49,258 bases of DNA from an uncultured Alphaproteobacteria bacterium (GTDB lineage Bacteria > Pseudomonadota > Alphaproteobacteria > Caulobacterales > Aquidulcibacteraceae). Below are positions 42,400-49,258 of this stretch, in pieces. The notes under the pieces are model-generated. The model was not told where the DNA came from, did not search any database, and worked only from the letters and a program-made list of their open reading frames with translations. How positions within the stretch are numbered: the first letter of the stretch is position 1; every line of letters starts with the position of its first letter. The position numbers and the translations under genes were made by a program. The stretch spans positions 1 through 49,258 of the forward strand of contig CADEDG010000007.1 in assembly GCA_902826035.1 (NCBI GenBank), in the 5' to 3' direction.

Positions 42400-42936
42400 A
42401 TGACTCCCGATCCAGTGCTGCAATTCTGGACCGCCGCAGGCCCCGCCGCCTGGTTCAAGAAGGACGCGGCCTTCGACAACGAGTTGCGCGCCCGCTTTGA
42501 ACCACCCCACCACGCCGCCGCACGCGGCGAGTTCGCGGATTGGGAGCAGAGCGCCGAGGGCGCGTTGGCGCTGATCCTCCTGCTCGACCAGATCCCGCGC
42601 AACATCTATCGCAACTCGGCGCATGCCTTCGCGACTGACCCGCTGGCGCAGGCACTGGCCGACCGCGCTTTGAATGCCGGCTTCGACCGCGCCATCGCAA
42701 TGCCACTGCGCATCTTCTTCTACCTGCCGTTCGAGCACGCGGAGAACGTTGCATTGCAGGCGCGGTGTATAGCGCTGATGGAAACAACCGGCGATGCGGA
42801 GTTCTTGAAGTACGCGGTGCTTCATCGCGACATCATCGTTCGCTTCGGTCGCTTCCCACATCGCAACGCGGCGTTGGGGCGCACGAGTACGGCGGAGGAA
42901 GTGGCGTTTCTCGCTGCGGGTGGATTTGCGGGGTAA
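42400..42936 (+). CDS. DUF924-family protein
   Basis: 178 residues. VLQFWTAAGPAAWFKKDAAFDNELRARFEPPHHAAARGE opens the sequence; LALILLLDQIPRNIYRNSAHAFATDPLA and RIFFYLPFEHAENVALQ follow, the standard DUF924 pattern. All helices, TPR-like fold, function unknown in the family. Complete with DIIVRFGRFPHRNAALGR at the end. Located 42 bp after the oxygenase and possibly transcribed with it. Followed by a large palindromic element. Confidence 0.93.
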   Translation: MTPDPVLQFWTAAGPAAWFKKDAAFDNELRARFEPPHHAAARGEFADWEQSAEGALALILLLDQIPRNIYRNSAHAFATDPLAQALADRALNAGFDRAIAMPLRIFFYLPFEHAENVALQARCIALMETTGDAEFLKYAVLHRDIIVRFGRFPHRNAALGRTSTAEEVAFLAAGGFAG

Positions 42937-42990
42937 GGACGGTGCGTTCGGACGTGCAGGGCGCGAAACACTCAAGGAGCAGTTCAATTC

Positions 42991-43093
42991 GTCATTCCGG
43001 GGCCGCCGGAGGCGGAGCCCGGAACCCAGGGGATCGTAGATCGGCGCGCGTGGCCCCTGGGTCCCGGATCGCGCTCCGCGCGTCCGGGATGAC
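42991..43093. repeat. Large palindromic element between convergent genes
   Basis: 103 bases. Outer ends gtcattccgg and ccgggatgac pair with one mismatch; inside, acccagggg pairs with cccctgggt, and each side has a small hairpin (gccgccggaggcgg; gcgctccgcgc). It is the typical dispersed gtcatt...gatgac palindrome. It lies in the 202-bp gap between DUF924 (plus) and a secreted protein gene (minus), so it may end both transcripts. Confidence 0.75.
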
Positions 43094-43138
43094 GAAGTTT
43101 GTACCCTATAATAAGCAATGCCATGCCACGCGGAGGCA

Positions 43139-44071
43139 TCACTCCACGCCAGCATCCAGCGCGAACCGCCAATTGCCATCCAGATCACGCGTCCAAACAG
43201 AAACATAACGCCCTGGCGTGCGCACTCCGTCCGCGGCGACGAAAACAGAGTCGCCCCAGGTCCAACCCATATCGCCACGCGCGGAAACCCGCCCCGCTTG
43301 CGGGGCCCATTCTAGCCGCGCGCCCGCCGGCCACGCCGCGAAACGCTGCGCCACACCTGCGCGCCCGGAGACGACGTTCTCCCGCGTCACCATCAGCGCA
43401 TCTTCCGCTGCGTACGCCAGGAACGCAGCCGGCACGCCGTCGCTAGCTGCTTTTGCGGCGAAGGCGCGGTCGGCGTCCAGCAATTCGCTCAGCGCGGCAG
43501 CCGCCAATTCCTCCTCGGTGCGCGAGCCCGCCAGCGCCGACAGGCGCAACACCAAACGCCCCACCGCGTCCGCATCGGAAAGGCACGCGCGCGTGAGGCT
43601 GGTTGAACGGCCGCCGACGAGGACCTCCACAAATGCTTGCTCGCCCGCGGAGCAGATTTCATCGCCGCCCGCCGCCGCACCCGCGACACCCGACGCCGAG
43701 CGCGCCAGACCTGATATCTCTTCGCGTTGCGCTGGCGTGAGCGTCGTGATGCGCGGCGAATCCGAGCCCCACAGCCACCAGCCGATGTTGGGATGGCCGG
43801 TGAAGCGGCGCACCGAGAGTTGCGCCTCCTGGCCGCGCAAATCGTAGCGGACAACGCGCGCCACGCCACCGCGCGGCGGCGCAATGGTGGCGCGCACAGA
43901 CGCATCGATCCCGGGAGCGCTGAGAATGGCGCGCCCGCCCGTGGTCGGCGTGATATCAGCCGCCAACAGAGCTTGAGCCCATGGCGGCGCACGCAAGCTT
44001 AGATTCTGCGCAAACGCCGATCCAGCCAGCACCAAAGCAAACCCTAGTATCGCCATCAGTTTTCGTGTCAT
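43139..44071 (-). CDS. Secreted protein with C-terminal SnoaL/DUF4440-like domain
   Basis: 310 residues. A clear signal peptide (MTRKLMAILGFALVLAGSAFA) is followed by an unknown domain of about 170 residues containing two Cys (ICSAGEQ and RACLSD). The last 115 look like a SnoaL-like fold: LLDADRAFAAKAASDGVPAAFLAYAAEDALMV, then a closing RYVSVWTRDLDGNWRFALDAG. It is periplasmic or secreted; the ligand is unknown. It is 34 bp downstream of astB on the same strand, so may belong to that transcript. Confidence 0.75.
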   Translation of the reverse strand: MTRKLMAILGFALVLAGSAFAQNLSLRAPPWAQALLAADITPTTGGRAILSAPGIDASVRATIAPPRGGVARVVRYDLRGQEAQLSVRRFTGHPNIGWWLWGSDSPRITTLTPAQREEISGLARSASGVAGAAAGGDEICSAGEQAFVEVLVGGRSTSLTRACLSDADAVGRLVLRLSALAGSRTEEELAAAALSELLDADRAFAAKAASDGVPAAFLAYAAEDALMVTRENVVSGRAGVAQRFAAWPAGARLEWAPQAGRVSARGDMGWTWGDSVFVAADGVRTPGRYVSVWTRDLDGNWRFALDAGVE

Positions 44072-44105
44072 TTCAGTCTCGCCTTCTGAGCGGATGCGCG
44101 CGGCG

Positions 44106-45446
44106 TCAGTTCCGCTGAAATGGATAAAAATCGGCGCCCAGGGGCAGGATGCTTGTTAGTTCGTCGAGCGCGGTCTGGGTCTCGCCTACCAAAGCGGGAT
44201 CGGCAAGATCGTCCGGCGCCAATTCCTCGCGGTAATGGGCCTTGATCCAGTTCTCGAGTTTAGCGGCGAGCGCATCGTCCAGGAAAAAACCAGCGGCGGC
44301 CGCTGCGCGTTCCTGCGCGTTCATTGCGATCCGCAAGCGCAAGCACGCGGGTCCGCCGCCATTGCGCATGCTTTCACGCACTTCCACATACTCCACCGAA
44401 CCGATGGCGGCGCCAGGCGCGTCCACCATGTCACGCACAAAATCGGCAGCGCGATTATTTTCCCGCACCTCGGTCGGCGCGATGAGCGTCAGCGACGACG
44501 CGCCCGGCAGCCGCACGAGTTGCGAGTTGAATAGGTAGGACGAGACCGCGTCCTCCAGCCCGACGCGCGCGCGTGGAACTTCAACGAAAACCGGCTCGAA
44601 CAAGCCGGCTGCTGCGGCGCGCACCTCCGAATGGAGCGCGGCCTTGTCCGCGAACGCGTCCTCGTGGTGGAACAGGACATGTTCGTGCGCGACTGCCACG
44701 ACATCGTTGTGAAAGGCGCCCGCGTCGATCGCCGCGCTTGATTGGCGTGCGTGCACGGTTCGACCGCCCAGCAAGCCATGCCGACGCGCCAGCGCTTGGC
44801 ATGCCTCCAAAGTCTGGCGCGCCGGGAAACCGGAACGCGGCTCCCCGGCCTTTCGCCCATAAACGAATATCTCGACGCCAGGCGCACCCGCGCTCGCTGC
44901 CATGCGCATGTGGTTGGCCGCACCCTCGTCTGACAATGCATCGTGCGCCAAGAGAGCCGGATGCACTGCAAAGCGCGCATGGTCTGGCATCAATCGGCGC
45001 AGCGTGCGTTCGGTTTGCTCCGCTTCTAGAATGCGATGGAGCATCGTTTGCAGGTTGGCGACGCTCGCGTGCAACCTGCCATCGTCGCAATCGGAGCTTG
45101 GAGAAATGGTAGCCGCGTTCGCCGCCCACATCGCCGACGAAGAAAGCGCCGCGCGCGCCATGGTTTGCTCATCGCGCCAGGCCCGCTCCCAGACTTGCGC
45201 ATCAGTGCCGCCAAATCCGAGCGTGCGGAGCCAAGCAATGTTCGGTCGCTCGTGGGGGGGTAACACGCCTTGGCTCAGTCCAAGTCCGCGCAGGCGCTGC
45301 ATCTTGGCGAGCCCCTGGAGCGCGGCCTCGCGCGGACGCGCCGCCATGTTGGCGTTACGCAGCGACGCGAGATTGCCCTCCGACAGCCCGGCATAATTGT
45401 GCGTCAGCCCGACGAGTCCGTCGAAATTGGTTTCCACCGCGCTCAT
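44106..45446 (-). CDS. astB: N-succinylarginine dihydrolase AstB
   Basis: 446 residues, as in E. coli (447). NFDGLVGLTHNYAGLSEGN near the start, FHNDVVAVAHEHVLFHHEDAF in the centre and NGGGPACLRLRIAM with the probable catalytic Cys near residue 350. It splits succinylarginine to succinylornithine, two ammonia and CO2. Last gene of the AST operon, starting within the astD stop (four-base overlap). Confidence 0.96.
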   Translation of the reverse strand: MSAVETNFDGLVGLTHNYAGLSEGNLASLRNANMAARPREAALQGLAKMQRLRGLGLSQGVLPPHERPNIAWLRTLGFGGTDAQVWERAWRDEQTMARAALSSSAMWAANAATISPSSDCDDGRLHASVANLQTMLHRILEAEQTERTLRRLMPDHARFAVHPALLAHDALSDEGAANHMRMAASAGAPGVEIFVYGRKAGEPRSGFPARQTLEACQALARRHGLLGGRTVHARQSSAAIDAGAFHNDVVAVAHEHVLFHHEDAFADKAALHSEVRAAAAGLFEPVFVEVPRARVGLEDAVSSYLFNSQLVRLPGASSLTLIAPTEVRENNRAADFVRDMVDAPGAAIGSVEYVEVRESMRNGGGPACLRLRIAMNAQERAAAAAGFFLDDALAAKLENWIKAHYREELAPDDLADPALVGETQTALDELTSILPLGADFYPFQRN

Positions 45447-46891
45447 GCCGGCAAACCCGGCGCAGCGATCGGCAGCGCCTTCTCCGCGATCTGCGAGGCG
45501 ATAGGGTAAGCGACATAATCAGCGGCGTAATAGGCGCTTGGCCGCAACGAGCCCGACAGGCCCGGTCCGCCAAACGGCATCGCGCCCGAGGCGCCGGTGG
45601 TGGGCCGGTTCCAGTTCAACACGCCCGCGCGCAACTCTTGCTTTACCCGCGCCCACAGCGCCGCCTCGTCGCTGATCAAGCCGCCCGCGAGCCCGAAGCG
45701 CGTGGCGTTGGCGACATCGAGCGCATGATCGAAATCGGCGACGCGATAGAGCTGCAGCACAGGACCGAACAATTCTTCATCCGGAGGCGACAGCCCGGTC
45801 ACGTCGACCAATGCCGGATACACGACCGCGCCTTCACGTTTCACAGCGACGAGCGGCTTGGCCCCCATGGCGATAAGGCCTTGCTCAAACAACATCGCGC
45901 GCTCGGCTGACGCGACATTTACCAGTGGGCCCATGAAGGGCTCGGGCGACGCCGTGAAAGCGCCCACACCGACCTGCGGCAGCAGCGCGATCAACGCCGT
46001 CACGATTTCGTCTCCGACCGCGCCTTCGGGCACGATCAAGCGCCGCGCGCACGAGCAGCGCTGCCCGCTTGTCGCGAAAGCGGAGTGCACAATGAGATTG
46101 GCCGCCGACTGCGCATCGACTGAAGGCCACACGATGAGCGGGTTGTTGCCGCCGAGTTCAAGCGCCAACAACACGTCAGGGCGTCCCGCGAATTTCCGGT
46201 GTATCAGCGCGCCTGTGTGAGCCGAGCCGGTGAACAGCACGCCCGCAAGTCCATGTGCATCCAGGAGCGCCGCCCCGGTATCACGCCCGCCCTGCAACAG
46301 GTTCAGGACGCCAGCGGGCAAGCCTGCTTCTTCCCACGCTTGAACCATCAAGGCGCCGACGCCAGGCGCCAGTTCGCTCGGCTTGAACAGCACGCAATTG
46401 CCGGCGAGCAGCGCCGGCACGATGTGCCCATTGGGCAGGTGCCCAGGAAAATTGAACGGCCCAAACACCGCCAGCACGCCGTGGGCGGCGTGCGACAGCG
46501 TCATGGCGCCAAACGCCGCCTTTTCCTCACGCGCGCCCGCACGTTCAGCCTGGGCGCGGATCGACAATTCGATCTTGCCGATCATGGCCTGGACTTCGCC
46601 CTTGGAATCCCAGAGCGCCTTGCCCATTTCGCGGCTGATCAGGTTCGCGAGTTCGCCGCCGCGCGCTTCGATCGCCTTCGCAAACGCGCGCACAATGGCG
46701 ATACGCTCCTCAACCGGGCGCCGCAACCAGGCGGGGAACGCCAGCCGCGCGGCCGCCATGGCTTCGGCTACGTCGTCCTCGTTGGCGGCGCGCCCTTCCC
46801 AGACTTTGTCCCCAGTTGCGGGATCAGTGGACGCGAACGCCTCACCCGCGCCCGATTGCCACTTCCCGTCCATGTAGAGTTCAGCGCGCAT
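45443..46891 (-). CDS. astD: Succinylglutamate semialdehyde dehydrogenase AstD
   Basis: 482 residues. NAD-dependent aldehyde dehydrogenase: FGPFNFPGHLPNGHIVPALLAGN (coenzyme segment), LELGGNNP (catalytic Glu) and ATSGQRCSCARR (catalytic Cys). The YMDGKWQSGAGEAF start and GPGLSGSLRPSAYYAADYVAYP end are AstD-like. Fourth step of the AST pathway. The start ATG at 46891 overlaps the astA end by 11 bases; the longer open frame inside astA is rejected. Confidence 0.95.
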   Translation of the reverse strand: MRAELYMDGKWQSGAGEAFASTDPATGDKVWEGRAANEDDVAEAMAAARLAFPAWLRRPVEERIAIVRAFAKAIEARGGELANLISREMGKALWDSKGEVQAMIGKIELSIRAQAERAGAREEKAAFGAMTLSHAAHGVLAVFGPFNFPGHLPNGHIVPALLAGNCVLFKPSELAPGVGALMVQAWEEAGLPAGVLNLLQGGRDTGAALLDAHGLAGVLFTGSAHTGALIHRKFAGRPDVLLALELGGNNPLIVWPSVDAQSAANLIVHSAFATSGQRCSCARRLIVPEGAVGDEIVTALIALLPQVGVGAFTASPEPFMGPLVNVASAERAMLFEQGLIAMGAKPLVAVKREGAVVYPALVDVTGLSPPDEELFGPVLQLYRVADFDHALDVANATRFGLAGGLISDEAALWARVKQELRAGVLNWNRPTTGASGAMPFGGPGLSGSLRPSAYYAADYVAYPIASQIAEKALPIAAPGLPA

Positions 46892-47915
46892 CGTCCACCC
46901 ACACCAAAGCCTCTGCGCCCGGTTCGAGGTTGAGCGCCGCCAAGATCTCCGGCCCCACGCTGACAGCGCCCTCACGAATTTGCACACGACTGGAAACGCA
47001 GCGAAAGTCGCGCAACGAATTCACCGCGATCAAGGCGCGCTTGCCTGCGCTTGCGTCGGCGGCGATGTCGAGCCGAACGCGCCTGGACTCGCGCAGCGTG
47101 CGGATGTGATCGCGCCTGACGCTCATCAAAGGGCCGCCGTCGAAGATATCGATCACGTTGGAAAAGCTAAACCCTTCCCATTCGAGCAATTTGCGCGCGC
47201 CCTCGCCGTCCTTGTGGCACTGGCCGATCACGGCCCGGGCCGGCTCCGGCAGCAGGTCGACATAGATCGGATGCTGGGGCGTGAGATCGAGAATAAATTG
47301 ATTGTCGGTGATGGCGCTCAATTTGTCTGCCTCGGCGAAATCCATGCGGAAGAAGTGGCGCCCCACTGCTTCCCAAAATGGCGCTACGCCCTCCGGCGAC
47401 ACCACCCCGCGCAATTCCGACACCACCTGCTCGCGGAATCGCCGCGGCGCGCTCGTCATCAGCATGTAGCGGCTCTGCGCCACCATGCGCCCGATGCCAT
47501 TCGCGCGATGCTCGGGGCGCACGAACAGCGAGCCAACCTCAGAGCAGCCGGTGAAATCGTTGACGCCGACAAGCACGCGCATATCGAAGCGGCGGTTCAC
47601 CACTGGCGAAGATTGCGCCTCGGTGATGATACGGAAATTGAAAAAGGGCGGCGTCTCACCGATCGTCGCTTTGACGCCGCAGCAGCCCGCGAGCGTGGCG
47701 GTTTCGACGTGCTCCAGCGCCAGGAAGTAGCGCTCAGCGCCGGCCTCGGCGGCGCTGGAAGCGAAACTCTCCGCGACGTGGTCAAGCTTGGCCGCCATCG
47801 CCTTGTCGTCGAGCATCAAGCTGGTGAACCCGGCCCCGGCGATCTCGCGCAATTGCTTGAAACCTTCCAAGTCCGCGGGGCCCGCGGCGCGAATGACGTA
47901 GCTTGGATTGCTCAT
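46881..47915 (-). CDS. astA: Arginine N-succinyltransferase AstA
   Basis: 344 residues. YVIRAAGPADLEGFKQLREIAGAGFTSL opens the protein and NRRFDMRVLVGVNDFTGCSEVGSLFVRPEHR, RFREQVVSELRGV and PIYVDLLPEPARAVIGQ are characteristic. Uses succinyl-CoA and arginine in the first step of the pathway; some family members prefer ornithine, which cannot be excluded. Its ATG overlaps the M20 hydrolase stop by four bases. Confidence 0.95.
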   Translation of the reverse strand: MSNPSYVIRAAGPADLEGFKQLREIAGAGFTSLMLDDKAMAAKLDHVAESFASSAAEAGAERYFLALEHVETATLAGCCGVKATIGETPPFFNFRIITEAQSSPVVNRRFDMRVLVGVNDFTGCSEVGSLFVRPEHRANGIGRMVAQSRYMLMTSAPRRFREQVVSELRGVVSPEGVAPFWEAVGRHFFRMDFAEADKLSAITDNQFILDLTPQHPIYVDLLPEPARAVIGQCHKDGEGARKLLEWEGFSFSNVIDIFDGGPLMSVRRDHIRTLRESRRVRLDIAADASAGKRALIAVNSLRDFRCVSSRVQIREGAVSVGPEILAALNLEPGAEALVWVDDAR

Positions 47916-49150
47916 GGCCGCAGGCTCGCAACGTCGAAGGCGCCGCGCTCAATTCCAGCCAGCAGCAGCAAGGAGAGTTTGGCGCGTTCGGCAAAGCTCG
48001 AAGCGTGCGCGAATTCTTCATCGCTGTGCAGCCCGCCGCCGCATGGCCCAAGCGTGTCGATGTTGGGGCAGCCGGCGGCGGCGAGATTGTTGCCTTCGCA
48101 CACGCCGCCCGATGGTTGGAATTTGAGGTCGAGGCCAAGTGCCGCGCCAGCTTGGCGCGTCCAATCCACCATCGTGCGCTGCGCCTCATTGAGCGGCTTG
48201 GGCGGGCGCGCGAAGCTCCCGTGCAGGACAGCGCTCACGCCATCGCGCCTTCCGGCGGCGGCGACGATCTGCGCAATCTCCGTTTCCGCCCAGGCGACGC
48301 TTTCAGCGTCGGGCGCGCGCGCATTAAAGCGCAACACAGCGCGCTCTGGCACGACGTTGGAAGGGCCGCCGCCATCGACCGCGCCTACATTGAAAGTTAC
48401 GCCGTCGCGTTTGCCATTGAGCGCGTCGAGCGCAAGTGCTGCTTCCGCGGCCGCCAGCACGGCGCTGCGCCCATCGGCGAAGGCGCGCCCGACATGCGCG
48501 GCGCGACCCTTGAGCGCCAGACTGAAATTTCCCGAACCCTTGCGCGCATCCACCAGCGCGCCACTTGCCATAGCCGGCTCGTAGGTCATGCCGAGATGCG
48601 CGCGCGCTCCAAGCTCCGCCAGCAGCATCGCGCTCGCCGGCGAACCGATCTCTTCGTCCGGGCTCAGCAGCACTTCGTAGCCGACGCGCTTTTCTCCGGG
48701 CAGCGCCTCGAAAGCGCGCAACGCCGCCAGCATGACGCACAGTCCGCCCTTCATGTCGGCGACGCCCGGCCCGCGCAGCAGATCGCCCTCGCGCCAGGGC
48801 GACTGAAACGAGTGCGATGCCGGAAAAACTGTGTCGTAATGGCCGGTCAGCGCGACCTGGATCGGCGCATCGGGACGAACCCGAACGCGTAGCGAGGCGC
48901 CGTGCTCGACTGTTACGATGTCACCGTCGGAGCGCACGCGCTGCGATGGCGAGAGTTCGACGCGCTCAACCGGCCCGGGCAAAGCTGAAAAGGCGTCGGC
49001 CAAGAGCGACCGCATGCGCGCCAGGCCTGAAAGCTCGTAAGAGCCGCTATTCACCGCCGACCATTCGAGGGTCGTGGCGAGCAATGCAGCTCCATCCGCG
49101 TCGAGGCGATCCAGCACGGGACCAAGGCCGGCGCGCAAAGCGTCCGGCAT
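47912..49150 (-). CDS. M20-family metallohydrolase (possible succinylglutamate desuccinylase)
   Basis: 412 residues. Metal-binding motifs of the carboxypeptidase G2 class: TGHYDTVFP (His104, Asp106), GPGVADMKGG (Asp132), LSPDEEIGS (catalytic Glu166 and Glu167), and GGGLHSDEEF at the end. It heads the operon with astA-astD-astB, all coupled. AstE (M14 family) normally removes succinate from succinylglutamate; no astE is seen, and an M20 amidohydrolase in this position is a natural substitute (inference). It could instead be an acetylornithine deacetylase-like or glutamate carboxypeptidase. Starts at the ATG at 49150 with AGGAAG upstream. Confidence 0.85.
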   Translation of the reverse strand: MPDALRAGLGPVLDRLDADGAALLATTLEWSAVNSGSYELSGLARMRSLLADAFSALPGPVERVELSPSQRVRSDGDIVTVEHGASLRVRVRPDAPIQVALTGHYDTVFPASHSFQSPWREGDLLRGPGVADMKGGLCVMLAALRAFEALPGEKRVGYEVLLSPDEEIGSPASAMLLAELGARAHLGMTYEPAMASGALVDARKGSGNFSLALKGRAAHVGRAFADGRSAVLAAAEAALALDALNGKRDGVTFNVGAVDGGGPSNVVPERAVLRFNARAPDAESVAWAETEIAQIVAAAGRRDGVSAVLHGSFARPPKPLNEAQRTMVDWTRQAGAALGLDLKFQPSGGVCEGNNLAAAGCPNIDTLGPCGGGLHSDEEFAHASSFAERAKLSLLLLAGIERGAFDVASLRP

Positions 49151-49187
49151 TACGCTTCCTGGCGGATGGGATGGCATGGGTTTGGGG

Positions 49188-49258
49188 TTAGCTGACCGAC
49201 GGGCCGAGGTCCACCCCGACGCGATGGGACCAGAGCGGCGCGTCGAACTCCCAAAGCA
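49188..49258 (-). CDS. C-terminal end of an unidentified protein
   Basis: Reading from the right edge, 22 codons are open in one frame (LWEFDAPLWSHRVGVDLGPS followed by VS) and end in TAA at 49188-49190. The rest lies outside the window. The tail ends 37 bases before the M20 start, so it would be the gene preceding the AST operon on the same strand. I do not recognise it; the short length means it may be chance. Confidence 0.35.
   Translation of the reverse strand, partial: LWEFDAPLWSHRVGVDLGPSVS

Noticed and set aside
46892-46987. Longer start for astD within astA
   Set aside because: The 32 extra codons overlap conserved AstA C-terminal sequence and are unlike any aldehyde dehydrogenase N-terminus.

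Overview
The window is GC-rich, gene-dense chromosomal DNA from an alphaproteobacterium. The content fits the Caulobacterales/Hyphomonadaceae side best. Pointers are a DnaX whose zinc knuckle is degenerate, a stand-alone (2S)-methylsuccinyl-CoA dehydrogenase (ethylmalonyl-CoA pathway), a STAS-MlaE fusion permease, a TipN-like polar coiled-coil protein, an aerobic arginine succinyltransferase (AST) operon, and intergenic palindromes of the kind scattered through these genomes. This placement is inferred from gene content; no 16S gene is present.

Layout. 1-231: dispersed palindromic repeats. 232-7311: mostly housekeeping genes on alternating strands (TPR lipoprotein, SDR, CheY-like receiver, ribF, tadA, rluB, TerC, rsmD, def, a small membrane protein). 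7349-7441: SRP RNA, then a membrane histidine kinase. 9010-13055: the dnaX-ybaB-recR recombination/replication cluster, here interrupted by two accessory inserts: a DUF433/DUF5615 toxin-antitoxin pair and a DUF7003-like gene. 13062-20577: mcd, a VIT-type metal transporter, a membrane-anchored lipase-like protein, a methyltransferase, and a coupled receiver/GAF-PAS pair. 20631-25206: ispA, a membrane-anchored TIR-like protein, a GNAT, and a TipN-like protein behind an excellent sigma-54 promoter. 25176-28522: a four-gene Mla/Pqi-type lipid transport operon (minus strand). 28652-30925: MFS transporter and proline iminopeptidase. 30928-36739: the rod-shape operon mreB-mreC-mreD-mrdA(PBP2)-rodA. 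37022-44071: a two-membrane-segment trypsin-like protein with a His-rich linker, a PQQ-type sugar dehydrogenase lipoprotein, DedA, GIY-YIG, an isopenicillin-N-synthase-like oxygenase, DUF924, and a secreted protein. 44106-49150: an AST operon (M20 hydrolase-astA-astD-astB) with no astE or astC in view. A C-terminal gene fragment is at the right edge.

How the genes work together. The mre/mrd operon builds the lateral-wall elongasome with four-base stop/start overlaps throughout. The mla genes move phospholipids across the envelope. The AST operon degrades arginine to glutamate and succinate, and its M20 hydrolase is a candidate replacement for AstE. Mcd implies acetyl-CoA assimilation through the ethylmalonyl-CoA pathway, whose other genes lie elsewhere.

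Most notable signals: a 25-bp direct repeat (24/25) flanking the toxin-antitoxin insert, which duplicates the original dnaX-stop/ybaB-start junction and so leaves both genes intact; the sigma-54 promoter of the TipN-like gene; the membrane TIR-like protein; the AstE-less AST operon; and two copies of a hairpin repeat (1-60 and 39947-40065) whose stems differ but stay paired.
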